DNA from: DUPQ01 sp041678685
GTDB lineage: Bacteria; Bacillota; Clostridia; DUPQ01
Reading direction: 5' to 3'
Length of the DNA: 64,000 nt
Assembly (NCBI GenBank): GCA_041678685.1
Contig: JBAYNV010000001.1
Location: forward strand, 1 to 64,000
Each line of letters starts with the position of its first letter. Positions within the stretch are counted from its first letter, which is position 1. Shown piece by piece: positions 34,392-43,178 of this stretch. A program made the position numbers and the translations under genes. The notes beneath the pieces are model-generated. The model saw only the letters and a list, made by a program, of their open reading frames with translations, was not told the DNA's origin and did not search any database.

Positions 34392-35187
34392 TCCGCCTGA
34401 AGGCGCAGCCGACTGGGTAGTATCATATGGTGACTGCATGTCATTGCTTCTGACATTCTTCATCATGCTTTATTCCTTTTCAACAGTCGATGCTGTCAAG
34501 TGGCAGCAATTAGCTGAATCAATGAGAGGAGCGCTCGGTAAAAGCAGCTATGTAGAACAACAGTCATTCAGTCCGATAAAAAAAGTAAGCAGTTCCTCCG
34601 GTAACAAGGGCGCCATTATACAGACGATCGTTGATAAAGGCGGATCCATCCCAAGTATAAACGGAGAGCAGCCAGCGGATACGGATACACCTGCAGATAC
34701 CGGTTACAGTGTGGAAGAAGCATTTGGCGATCTGTATGATGACCTTCTTCAGGGGATAACAGCCGGGGGAAATGAATTGTATGTGGACATAATCCGTACC
34801 GAGAGTTCGATAATACTAAGATTCACGAATAAGATACTTTTCGAATCAGGGAATGCTGATCTTGACGAAGAAGCACTGGACATAATATCAGCGATAATGG
34901 CAATAATATCAGAGTATGAGGAATATCTGGATAAACTGGTCATAGAAGGCAACACAGATAATATACCGATAAATACAGCAAGATACAGAGACAATTTCGA
35001 GCTTTCCATATACAGAGCTCTGAATGTTTTTTATTTCATAGAAAGAAGCGACCTCTTCCCTGCCAATAAAATAGAGATCAAGGGATATGGCGAGAACAAT
35101 CCCATCGCTACAAATGACACTTCGGAAGGACGCGCACTGAACAGACGTACAGATATCGTAATTATGAAAGCGGAGGTGGATGAATGA
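34372..35187 (+). CDS. motB: Flagellar stator protein MotB
   Basis: A 271-residue stator subunit. The single helix GDCMSLLLTFFIMLYSF carries the ion-binding aspartate (Asp21 of YGDCMS). The C-terminal OmpA-like peptidoglycan-binding domain has VIEGNTDNIPI and GRALNRRTDIVI. It anchors the stator. Its start overlaps the motA end by 20 bases and its stop overlaps fliL by 4 (ATGA), so all three are translationally coupled. Confidence 0.95.
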   Translation: MKRKSPDPPEGAADWVVSYGDCMSLLLTFFIMLYSFSTVDAVKWQQLAESMRGALGKSSYVEQQSFSPIKKVSSSSGNKGAIIQTIVDKGGSIPSINGEQPADTDTPADTGYSVEEAFGDLYDDLLQGITAGGNELYVDIIRTESSIILRFTNKILFESGNADLDEEALDIISAIMAIISEYEEYLDKLVIEGNTDNIPINTARYRDNFELSIYRALNVFYFIERSDLFPANKIEIKGYGENNPIATNDTSEGRALNRRTDIVIMKAEVDE

Positions 35188-35624
35188 AGAAAATTATGAT
35201 CATTGTGGCAACACTTATATTAACGGTCGTACTTACGTTCGTTATACTTATCGCATTTCCGGATACCAAAGCATATGAACTGCCTGAACCATCTCCAAGC
35301 CCTTCCGAATCACCTGTTGAAAATAAACTGTACACGTATGTGCTCGAAGATGCATTTATCACAAATATGAAAAACAGCAACGGATTTGTTCAGGCATCTT
35401 TCATGCTGGAGATAACGAATGAAGCGGATCTCTTATATATACAGGAGCATAATTACATACTGACGGATACGATAATAAACGTTTTGAGGAATACCACAGA
35501 GGAAGAGTATCTTAACGATGATATACAGCAGATACTGCGTGAACGCCTCAAAGAAGTGTTGATGACTGCTCTGGGCATTGACAGTATACAGAATGTATTC
35601 TTTTTAGAATTAGTTATACAGTAG
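35184..35624 (+). CDS. fliL: Flagellar basal body-associated protein FliL
   Basis: A 146-residue membrane protein, one N-terminal helix (about 3-22), a proline-rich linker (LPEPSPSPSESP) and a FliL domain ending ALGIDSIQNVFFLELVIQ, the conserved C-terminus. FliL rings surround the stator and raise torque. It overlaps motB by four bases and precedes fliM. Confidence 0.93.
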   Translation: MKKIMIIVATLILTVVLTFVILIAFPDTKAYELPEPSPSPSESPVENKLYTYVLEDAFITNMKNSNGFVQASFMLEITNEADLLYIQEHNYILTDTIINVLRNTTEEEYLNDDIQQILRERLKEVLMTALGIDSIQNVFFLELVIQ

Positions 35625-35633
35625 AGGGAAAAT

Positions 35634-36608
35634 ATGAAAGATATTTTATCGCAGTCAGAAATCGATGAGCTTATACAGAGTCTCAATTCGCCAAGTGAAG
35701 AGCCTGTTTCCGCAAAAAAAGAAAGGGTAAAGCCTTATGATTTCAGCAGGCCTAATAAGTTCACCAGGGAACAGGTCAGAGCTATTGAAGAAATTTTCGG
35801 GAATTTTTCGAAGGTCTTGTCATTAAGGCTTTCTGATTTTGCCAGAAGCACCTGCTTATTTGAGGTGACATACATTGAAGAACAGACATTCTTTGAATAT
35901 ACCAATTCTGTTCCGAAATCATCACTTATCGGCGTGTTCGGCATAAAAAACAGCGAGCATAATGCATCTGTGGAATTATCATATTCTATTGTTCAGAGCA
36001 TTATAAACCTGATGCTTGGCGGAGACGGGAAAAATGATCAGGAAACTTTTACCGGATTTACCGAAATTGAAATAAATCTTATAAACAGAGTGTTGAAAGT
36101 ATTTATCCAGCCGATGATAGAAGTATGGAAAAGCTATATCGATTTAGGCATTAAACTGGAAAGAGTAGAAAACATGGGACAGCATATACAGATAGCGGCA
36201 CCAAGCGACATCATTGAAATAATCACGCTTAAGGCTCAGATAGCGGAGAATGAAGGTTTCATAAACTTCTGCATCCCATACCTGCTGATCGAGCCGGTAC
36301 TTAAGATCATTGCTTCCACGCAGAGTTATACTCTTACATCAAAAAATGACGGTGTGTCACACGAGGAATTTTTAAAAACCAAGATCATAAGGAATGTCGT
36401 GGAAATGGTCTGCAGTCTGGGAAAAGCTTATCTTACACTTGATGAGCTTGGCAAAATACAGGTCGGTGATGTGATCAAATTAAAGAAGAAGACAAATGAA
36501 AATGCAGAATTGCTTCTTAATAATATACCTAAGTTCAAAGTCGATATAGGGCAGAAGAACAATCGTTATGCAGCAAGAATCAATGATTCTGTGGAAAGGA
36601 CAATGTAA
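35634..36608 (+). CDS. fliM: Flagellar motor switch protein FliM
   Basis: A 324-residue C-ring protein. The N-terminal LSQSEIDELIQSL is the CheY-P-binding peptide, followed by a CheC-like middle domain that binds FliG (GVFGIKNSEHNASVELSYS region) and a C-terminal SpoA/FliN-like domain (LGKIQVGDVIKLKKKTNENA). Located just before fliY. Confidence 0.96.
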   Translation: MKDILSQSEIDELIQSLNSPSEEPVSAKKERVKPYDFSRPNKFTREQVRAIEEIFGNFSKVLSLRLSDFARSTCLFEVTYIEEQTFFEYTNSVPKSSLIGVFGIKNSEHNASVELSYSIVQSIINLMLGGDGKNDQETFTGFTEIEINLINRVLKVFIQPMIEVWKSYIDLGIKLERVENMGQHIQIAAPSDIIEIITLKAQIAENEGFINFCIPYLLIEPVLKIIASTQSYTLTSKNDGVSHEEFLKTKIIRNVVEMVCSLGKAYLTLDELGKIQVGDVIKLKKKTNENAELLLNNIPKFKVDIGQKNNRYAARINDSVERTM

Positions 36609-36609
36609 A

Positions 36610-37626
36610 ATGGTAAAAGAACTCACTCAGGAAGAGATCGACATGCTTATAAACGGTAACAGTAAAACAACTCTTACTGAAGAAGAAATAGATATGATCG
36701 GCGAGATCGGAAATATAGGAATGGGTAATTCAGCTACTGCCCTTTCTAAGATACTGAAAAGAAAAGTTAATATAACGACACCTAAAGTGATCATCCTTGA
36801 TCAGCATAAAATGCCCACGGAATATGCTATACCTTATGTGACAGTGGAGATAGCATATACGGAAGGCTTAGAAGGAAAAAATATCCTGAATTTAAAGGAT
36901 GAGGACGTAAAAATAATCACTGATATCATGATGGGCGGGACCGGTGTAGCAAAAGACGGGCCTATCGATGAAATGAACCTAAGCGCTGCAGGAGAACTGA
37001 TGAATCAGATGATAGGTACCGCATCCACTGCACTTTCGGAGATGATGAATATAAGGCTCAATATATCGACTCCAAATGTCAGAATAACTGACTATGCGAA
37101 CGAGCAGATCAACGATTTCACTGGAAATGAAATACTGGTATTGACCGTATTTGATCTGAACGTCGAAAACACATTAAAAAGCGAGATCATGCTTGTTATG
37201 ACACTGGATTTTGCTAAAGAAATGGTCAGTACAGTCAAAAAACAATATATGGAGGCATCACAAAGACCTCAGCAGACACAACCTGATACCGGCAAACCTG
37301 AGGAAACGGCCAGTAAAGTAAATGTCCAGAAAGTAGAACTTCAGACATTCGGCGATGAATCAAAGGCTCCTGCGATGAACGGCAACAGATATGACATACT
37401 GATGGATGTCCCATTGGAAGTGTCTATCGAGATCGGCAGAGTAAAAATGCCTATCAGTGAGATATTGAAATTCACCAGCGGTACGATCATTGAGCTGGAC
37501 AAGCTTGTAGGAGAAGATGTGAATATCGTTATAAATAACAGAACTATAGGAAAAGGGGAAGTTGTTGTTATTGATGAATATTACGGGATGAGAATCTCCG
37601 AAATACTCGATCAGAACAGCATATAA
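36610..37626 (+). CDS. fliY: Flagellar motor switch phosphatase FliY (FliN fusion)
   Basis: A 338-residue FliY. It has an N-terminal LTQEEIDMLING peptide like the CheY-P binding motif of FliM, two CheC-type phosphatase sites (IGEIGNIGMGNSATALSKIL and AAGELMNQMIGTASTALSEM), a proline/glutamine linker (about 218-245) and a C-terminal FliN/SpoA domain (VPLEVSIEIGRVKMPISEIL). It dephosphorylates CheY-P at the motor and forms the lower C-ring. Start at 36610 is set by AAAGGA upstream; earlier ATG lies inside fliM. No separate FliN is present. Confidence 0.95.
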   Translation: MVKELTQEEIDMLINGNSKTTLTEEEIDMIGEIGNIGMGNSATALSKILKRKVNITTPKVIILDQHKMPTEYAIPYVTVEIAYTEGLEGKNILNLKDEDVKIITDIMMGGTGVAKDGPIDEMNLSAAGELMNQMIGTASTALSEMMNIRLNISTPNVRITDYANEQINDFTGNEILVLTVFDLNVENTLKSEIMLVMTLDFAKEMVSTVKKQYMEASQRPQQTQPDTGKPEETASKVNVQKVELQTFGDESKAPAMNGNRYDILMDVPLEVSIEIGRVKMPISEILKFTSGTIIELDKLVGEDVNIVINNRTIGKGEVVVIDEYYGMRISEILDQNSI

Positions 37627-37638
37627 GGGAGGTACAGC

Positions 37639-38001
37639 ATGGCTATGGGAATTTTAGTGGTAGACGACGCGGCTTTCATGAGAATGATGATCAAGGATAT
37701 TCTGTCAAGAAACAATATCCAGGTAGCAGGAGAAGCTCCAAATGGAGTAATAGCGGTTGAAAAATACCAGGAACTGAAACCTGAACTCGTGATCATGGAT
37801 ATCACGATGCCGGAAATGAGCGGTGTAGATGCTTTAAAATGCATCAAAAAGATGGATCCGAAAGCAAATGTGATAATGTGTTCCGCATTGGGACAGCAGG
37901 ATATGGTCATGGAAGCCATACAGGTCGGTGCGAGGGATTTCATAGTAAAACCCTTTCAGGAAGGAAAACTTGTTCAGGCAATAAGAAAATTTGTAAAGTA
38001 G
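37639..38001 (+). CDS. cheY: Chemotaxis response regulator CheY
   Basis: A 120-residue single-domain receiver. Asp9-Asp10, phosphoacceptor Asp54 (VIMDITMPEMSG), Ser82 and Lys104 (FIVKPF) are in place. Phosphorylated by CheA, it binds FliM/FliY to bias motor rotation. Last gene of the plus flagellar operon; in many Bacillota the next gene would be fliO, but here transcription ends at a terminator. Confidence 0.96.
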   Translation: MAMGILVVDDAAFMRMMIKDILSRNNIQVAGEAPNGVIAVEKYQELKPELVIMDITMPEMSGVDALKCIKKMDPKANVIMCSALGQQDMVMEAIQVGARDFIVKPFQEGKLVQAIRKFVK

Positions 38002-38044
38002 GATCAGATCCATAGTCACTGGCATATCCTGGAAAATACCATAT

Positions 38045-38083
38045 AAAAATACAGAAAGGATCAGTTGCTTTCCGTATTTTTTT
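38045..38083. terminator. Bidirectional terminator between cheY and cheD
   Basis: AAAAATAC-A-GAAAG and CTTTC-C-GTATTTTTTT form a 13-bp stem with one mismatch, flanked by an A-tract and a T-tract. It lies between the convergent ends of the two flagellar blocks and serves both. Confidence 0.85.
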
Positions 38084-38104
38084 ACCTGTATTATCCGGTC
38101 CGGA

Positions 38105-38578
38105 TCAAAGATTTATGATACCTTTTGTGAGTGCTTTTACTGTCACTATCCCGGTTTCTGCATCTATTGAAACTGTCCGTCCGTAATCCCCTCCGACATC
38201 CCTTGCGATTATAGGTATCCCCTGCCTGATCAGCTGATTCTGGACAGCTTTGATATTTTTATCTCCTACGGTCTCACCTGACCAGGAAAACATATTGGCT
38301 CCTCCTGCGATCTTGGCCGTAAGATTATTCTTCCTGCATCCTGCTATGATCATTTTATCTATAAGTTCTTTTATCGCCGTATCAGCGAATTTTTTAGGCA
38401 TGACTTCCTTATATGGGCTGGAATCAGGCAGTAAAATGTGTGAAAGACCAGCAATCTTTGCTATTTTATCATACAGGCATATACCTACGCAGGATCCTAG
38501 CGCATATGAAATGAGCCCGTCAGGCGAACTTGCCACATTCAGATCAGATATCCCTATCACGATTTGTTTTCCTGTCAT
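38105..38578 (-). CDS. cheD: Chemoreceptor glutamine deamidase CheD
   Basis: A 157-residue enzyme that deamidates receptor glutamines and activates CheC. The catalytic cysteine is in SYALGSCVGICLYD (about 32) and the histidine in AGLSHILLPDSS (about 47). The conserved GGANMFSW segment follows. It overlaps cheC by four bases, so the CheC-CheD pair is coupled. It is the last gene of the chemotaxis operon. Confidence 0.95.
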   Translation of the reverse strand: MTGKQIVIGISDLNVASSPDGLISYALGSCVGICLYDKIAKIAGLSHILLPDSSPYKEVMPKKFADTAIKELIDKMIIAGCRKNNLTAKIAGGANMFSWSGETVGDKNIKAVQNQLIRQGIPIIARDVGGDYGRTVSIDAETGIVTVKALTKGIINL

Positions 38579-39189
38579 AATGCACCCAATTTTGAAAACA
38601 TACGGTCCAGAGAAACCGGTTCAGGCATTATGAGCAGATTGCTTCTGAACATATCTTGTCCTGAATAGAAACACTCTTCTATAAGCATAAGCTCGTCTTT
38701 CATGGCTCCAAAAACCGATGCTGGATAATTCAGGATCGCTCCCACCATATCGATAGCTATGCGTGGAGCTTCAAGGGTTATTCTGTAATCAAGAAGCTGT
38801 GATATCGCATTGATATACGATCCGGAAAGTATATTGCCTATCTCCGTCAATGCCGAGACACCCATTTCGGTTATATCCTGCAGACAGGTGACATTTTCAT
38901 TTAACAGAACTTTTAAAAGATGTGAAACAGCATTTTTATCAAGAAGAAAAAGCAGCATTCCCTCGATATCCCCTCTCATAAGGACCAATACCCCGGCTAC
39001 CTGGTTTTCCGGTCCTCCTAAAACCTGCGATATACCGTCAGCATTTGTGATCCTGATATTCGGTACATCGATGCTTATCCTGCCGTTTAGCATGAGCGAA
39101 AGTGCTGTCGCTGCATTCCCTGTGCCTATATTCCCTATTTCTTTAAGTATGTCGGCCTGGAACTCATTTATTTTACCTATATCGATCAT
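38575..39189 (-). CDS. cheC: CheY-P phosphatase CheC
   Basis: A 204-residue CheC with two active-site copies (LKEIGNIGTGNAATALSLML, about 15-34, and MGVSALTEIGNILSGSYINA, about 108-127). It dephosphorylates CheY-P and is stimulated by CheD. GGAGAAAAAG precedes the ATG. The presence of FliY as well gives two CheC-type phosphatases in this system. Confidence 0.95.
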   Translation of the reverse strand: MIDIGKINEFQADILKEIGNIGTGNAATALSLMLNGRISIDVPNIRITNADGISQVLGGPENQVAGVLVLMRGDIEGMLLFLLDKNAVSHLLKVLLNENVTCLQDITEMGVSALTEIGNILSGSYINAISQLLDYRITLEAPRIAIDMVGAILNYPASVFGAMKDELMLIEECFYSGQDMFRSNLLIMPEPVSLDRMFSKLGAL

Positions 39190-39198
39190 CTTTTTCTC

Positions 39199-40227
39199 CT
39201 ATATGTTCTTAAAACAGCTCACTATCCTTGAAGGGATCTCAAGTAAGGGAAGCTGTACTGTTACAGCACCGATCGAAAATGCGGCTTTAGGCATTCCATA
39301 TACGACAGATGATGCTTCATCCTGTCCTATTGTAAAAGCACCATTCTTCTTCATGTTCAGAAGACCTTTAGCTCCATCGACTCCCATACCTGTAAGAAGC
39401 ACGCCTATGGAATTTTCCTTTGCTGTTTCCGCTACCGAATCAAAAAGTATATCTACCGAAGGACAGTGTCCGCTTTGTTTTTCGTTACCCGAAAGCCGGA
39501 CATAATATCCGTCGTTCTTCGTCGCGATACGCATCTGGATGCCTCCCTGAGCTATTATGATCCTTCCTTTTCTGACTTCGTCCCTGTCTTCAGCCTCCTT
39601 GACTTCGAAACCTGTCTGCTGATTCAAACGATCCGCATACATTTTCGTAAAAACAGGCGGCATATGCTGAACGATCACTATCCCTGGCAGATCGGCAGGA
39701 AGCCTCTGTATGACCTCGAATAAGGCTTCAGTTCCTCCTGTCGAAGCTCCCATGGCTATCACATACTTATCTGCATTCTTCATATTTACAGAGCTTTTAA
39801 CGGGTTGTCGCGGTTCCTCGGGTCTTACATTGATATATTTTATTTCTGAACTTATACGTATTTTAACTACAAGTTCTTTAAAGAACATTGATCCGTCTTT
39901 ATCTTTAAGGTCAGGTTTCTTCAGAAAATCCACAGCGCCTGCATTCAGAGCATCGAATATATTCGTGCTTGCAGAACTTATAACAACAATAGGGATAGGA
40001 TACTGAGGAAGCAGTTTTTTTAGAAAATCTATTCCCGACATCTTTGGCATATTCACATCCAGAGTGATAACATCAGGCTGTATTTCAAGTATTTTATCCC
40101 TTGCCTCATATGGGTCTTTTGCAAAACCTGCTATCTCGATATCCGGCTGATCGGTCAGCCCTTCCGCCAAATATTCTCTGAAGAACATCGAATCATCCAC
40201 AATGAGTACTCTGATCTTATTTTCCAT
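39199..40227 (-). CDS. cheB: Chemotaxis methylesterase CheB
   Basis: A 342-residue CheB. N-terminal receiver with phosphoacceptor Asp57 (VITLDVNMPKMSG), a linker, and the methylesterase domain with the serine in ASTGGTEAL, histidine in IVQHMPPVFTKMYADRLN and aspartate in LLTGMGVDGAKGLL. It removes receptor methyl groups. Three bases after cheR. Confidence 0.96.
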   Translation of the reverse strand: MENKIRVLIVDDSMFFREYLAEGLTDQPDIEIAGFAKDPYEARDKILEIQPDVITLDVNMPKMSGIDFLKKLLPQYPIPIVVISSASTNIFDALNAGAVDFLKKPDLKDKDGSMFFKELVVKIRISSEIKYINVRPEEPRQPVKSSVNMKNADKYVIAMGASTGGTEALFEVIQRLPADLPGIVIVQHMPPVFTKMYADRLNQQTGFEVKEAEDRDEVRKGRIIIAQGGIQMRIATKNDGYYVRLSGNEKQSGHCPSVDILFDSVAETAKENSIGVLLTGMGVDGAKGLLNMKKNGAFTIGQDEASSVVYGMPKAAFSIGAVTVQLPLLEIPSRIVSCFKNI

Positions 40228-40230
40228 GGA

Positions 40231-41043
40231 TCATACCTTCCTGTATATCGAGGGCATTACATATGTAAAACCCGTGCTTGATCTGGTTATAGATTCAGCC
40301 TGTCCTATAAACAGATATCCTCTATCTTCAATACAATCATATATTCTTGTCAATAAAGCTTCTTTGGTTTCCTTATCAAAATAGATCATTACGTTCCTGC
40401 AAAAAACAGCATCGAATTTCTTTTTGAAAGGGAAATTTTCTGTGATCAGATTGAATTTCCTGAATACTATTTTTTGCCTTATCTGAGGAATTACCTGATA
40501 CTGATCGTTCCCGCATGCCATGAAATACTTTTCCTGAAAGGTTTTAGGCATTTTCTGCACAGACAAACTGTCATATATCCCCTTTTCCGCTTTTTCCAGT
40601 ACGCTTGTCGATATATCGGTAGCAAGCATTGTCTTTTCCCATGGATCTCGACAGTTTTCAAAAAAATCATTCACGATCATTGCAAGCGTATATGGTTCTT
40701 CACCGGATGAGCATCCTGCACTCCATAATCTTAAATCGAAATTGCTCTTATTTCTCTTCAGATATGGCAGTACTACCTGCCTGAAATATTCAAAATGAGA
40801 TGATTCGCGCATAAAGTACGTATGATTGGTTGTAAGTTTGTTGACCATATTGATTGTTTCATCGGAACCCTTTTCGCTGAAAACATAATCCAGATATCCG
40901 GAAAACTCACTAAAGCCTTTAGCTGTAATAATATTGCCCAGCCTTCCTTCAATGAGATTCCGTTTCTGAGAAAGATTGATCCCATAATTCCTCTTAACAA
41001 AAGTAACCAGTCTTCTAAACTCATTATCACTGATCTTGATCAT
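40231..41043 (-). CDS. cheR: Chemotaxis methyltransferase CheR
   Basis: A 270-residue SAM-dependent methyltransferase acting on receptor glutamates. An N-terminal helical domain precedes the SAM-binding region (LRLWSAGCSSGEEPYTLAMI, about 99-118) and FDAVFCRNVMIYFDKET. Both receptors encoded here lack a C-terminal CheR-tethering pentapeptide. Its start overlaps the cheW end by 17 bases. Confidence 0.96.
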   Translation of the reverse strand: MIKISDNEFRRLVTFVKRNYGINLSQKRNLIEGRLGNIITAKGFSEFSGYLDYVFSEKGSDETINMVNKLTTNHTYFMRESSHFEYFRQVVLPYLKRNKSNFDLRLWSAGCSSGEEPYTLAMIVNDFFENCRDPWEKTMLATDISTSVLEKAEKGIYDSLSVQKMPKTFQEKYFMACGNDQYQVIPQIRQKIVFRKFNLITENFPFKKKFDAVFCRNVMIYFDKETKEALLTRIYDCIEDRGYLFIGQAESITRSSTGFTYVMPSIYRKV

Positions 41044-41554
41044 TATGCTCCCTTATTATCAGGTCTTCTATCACATTCAATTCCTCTTTTCCTATTATCC
41101 TGTTGCAGTCAAGCAGCAATTTGATCCCATTAGCTGCCTTACCTATATACTTTACATAGTTTTCCTTCAGTTCCTTACCGTATGAAGGAAGAGGGACCAG
41201 CTGCTCTTCCTTTAAAGTAATAACTTCAGACACGCTGTCGACAATGAACCCGATCACCGTGTTTCCATAGCTTAAAACGATTATGCATGTCCTACCGTCA
41301 TACACTTTTTCCTGTCTGTTAAACTTAAGCCTCAGATCGATAACTGGTATTATCCGCCCCCTGAGATTTATTATTCCCTTCATGTATCCGGCAGCTTCAG
41401 GAATAGAGGTAATAGGTTGTATACCTACTATTTCGGTCACATACGATATATCAAATCCATAGACTTCGTCCTCTATTTTAAATGTGAGATACATATCTTT
41501 ACTGGTATTATCAATTTCGGTAGTGAACAGTTCATTGTCATTTATGCGTGTCAC
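41027..41554 (-). CDS. cheW: Chemotaxis coupling protein CheW (copy 1)
   Basis: A 175-residue adaptor linking receptors to CheA. The CheW-domain pattern YLTFKIEDEVYGFDISYVTEI (about 22-42), MKGIINLRGRIIPVIDLRLK and DSVSEVITLKEEQL is complete. GTG start with GGAGG five bases upstream. The second CheW lies 3.4 kb upstream in the same operon and is similar over its whole length. Confidence 0.94.
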   Translation of the reverse strand: MTRINDNELFTTEIDNTSKDMYLTFKIEDEVYGFDISYVTEIVGIQPITSIPEAAGYMKGIINLRGRIIPVIDLRLKFNRQEKVYDGRTCIIVLSYGNTVIGFIVDSVSEVITLKEEQLVPLPSYGKELKENYVKYIGKAANGIKLLLDCNRIIGKEELNVIEDLIIREHNDQDQ

Positions 41555-41566
41555 GGGTGCCTCCTT

Positions 41567-43126
41567 CTATGCAATTGTGAATCTGCTGACCATTTCTTTA
41601 AGCATCACGACCTGTGAGTTCAACTCTTCGCTTGCTGCAGCGCTTTCTTCTGCGGTAGCGGAGTTGCTTTGGACAACGGCGGATATCTGATTTACCGCAG
41701 TGTTTAGCTGGTCGATCTCTGATGCCTGTAACTGTGATGATTCGGTGATCCCTTTTATGAGTTCGGATGATTTTGTTATGCTCTCCACTATCCTTTCAAG
41801 GACTTTTGCAGTTCCCTGAGCGGTTTTTGTCCCTATATTTACTTTCTGGATCGAGTCTTCTATAAGTACGGTGGTGTCTTTCGCGGCATTCGCGCTTCTT
41901 GCCGCAAGCTTTCTGACCTCCTCGGCAACTACGGCAAAACCTTTTCCGTATTGCCCTGCATGTGCCGCTTCAACAGCCGCATTGAGCGCCAGAAGATTTG
42001 TCTGGAATGCTATATCATCAATGACCTTAATGATCTTGGCAATATTCTTTGAAGAATCATTTATATCCTTCATGGATACAAGCATCCTTCCCATTTCATC
42101 ATTTCCTCTTATTGCATCATCGCCCATGGCAGATGAAATACTATTAGCTTCGTCAGCATTCTGAGCATTTACGCTTATCATATTCTTCATCTTGTTCACT
42201 GTCTCTGCGATCTGTTCTGTTGCGCTTGCCTGTTCGGTGGAACCCTGAGACAGTTCCTGAGCTCCGTTTGATACCTGCGATGATCCGCTTGCAACCTGTT
42301 CTGTAGAATTATTGATCTCAGACAAAGACTCCCTTAGATTCTGAGCTGTTTTATTGAATGCTCTTTGAAGATCACCCAGCTCATCTTTAGCATCGTTTTC
42401 ACCGGACACTGTCAGATCGCCCTGGGTTAACTTATCAGCCATATCCTTCAGTTCATATACAGGTTTCTTGATCGTTTTAGATACAGATCTTGCATACACT
42501 ATCAATAGAACACATATAATAGCACCTGCCGCAACGAATATGTTTGTATTTGTATTTAATGAATTTCTTTCATTTTCCGTTTCATATATCGCATAATCAT
42601 CAAGAAGCTGGCTGGCATAATCTATCCTCTCTCTTGCCTGATCGAAGTATCCCAGTGCTTCATTATAATCGCCTTTATCTGTAGATGGGTCATAGGCAGC
42701 GATCCATTTGTCAAAATAAATGTTGAATTCTTCGATCAGGGTTTTAAGGTTTTTACCTGATACCGGATGTATATATTGCTCGTATAAAGGTTTCTCGCTG
42801 TTGATATTGCTTACTATCGATGCGATCCTTTCGCCTGCCTGCCTGTAGTTTTCATCAAAACCTGCAATTAAACTGTCCTTTGCATCTTTGGATAATACCT
42901 TTTGTTCGAGCTGCAGCTCCTGCTCAGCCAGCAGGGCCTGATACAGATCCCTGTCTGCATTCAGCAGCAGTTCAGTATTCATATACAGCTGATCATACAT
43001 AACTGAATAAGCTTTATCGTATATGGCAAAAGAATTGATTATTGAATAAACTATGACTGCCAGGAGAACCATCATCGCTGGGAAAACCATCATGAAAAGT
43101 TTCGCCTGTATTTTTAAATTTTTCAT
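41567..43126 (-). CDS. Methyl-accepting chemotaxis protein (receptor 1)
   Basis: A 519-residue receptor. Two transmembrane helices (about 10-30 and 180-200) bracket an extracytoplasmic four-helix-bundle-like sensor of about 150 residues; a HAMP domain (VYELKDMADKLTQGDLTVS) and the MCP signalling domain with hairpin IDDIAFQTNLLALNAAVEAA follow. It ends EMVSRFTIA without a CheR-tether. The ATG at 43126 has GGGGGTGG upstream; a longer start at 43141 is unlikely. Ligand unknown. Confidence 0.92.
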   Translation of the reverse strand: MKNLKIQAKLFMMVFPAMMVLLAVIVYSIINSFAIYDKAYSVMYDQLYMNTELLLNADRDLYQALLAEQELQLEQKVLSKDAKDSLIAGFDENYRQAGERIASIVSNINSEKPLYEQYIHPVSGKNLKTLIEEFNIYFDKWIAAYDPSTDKGDYNEALGYFDQARERIDYASQLLDDYAIYETENERNSLNTNTNIFVAAGAIICVLLIVYARSVSKTIKKPVYELKDMADKLTQGDLTVSGENDAKDELGDLQRAFNKTAQNLRESLSEINNSTEQVASGSSQVSNGAQELSQGSTEQASATEQIAETVNKMKNMISVNAQNADEANSISSAMGDDAIRGNDEMGRMLVSMKDINDSSKNIAKIIKVIDDIAFQTNLLALNAAVEAAHAGQYGKGFAVVAEEVRKLAARSANAAKDTTVLIEDSIQKVNIGTKTAQGTAKVLERIVESITKSSELIKGITESSQLQASEIDQLNTAVNQISAVVQSNSATAEESAAASEELNSQVVMLKEMVSRFTIA

Positions 43127-43155
43127 TTTCCACCCCCACATGTTTCTTTATATCT

Positions 43156-43178
43156 AAAAAGGGGAATATCCCCTTTTT
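43156..43178 (-). terminator. Hairpin terminator after receptor 2
   Basis: AAAAAGGGGA and TCCCCTTTTT form a perfect 10-bp stem with loop ATA; on the minus strand TTTTTAG follows. It overlaps the receptor-2 stop codon and would attenuate transcription into receptor 1 and the cheW-cheD genes. Confidence 0.7.
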
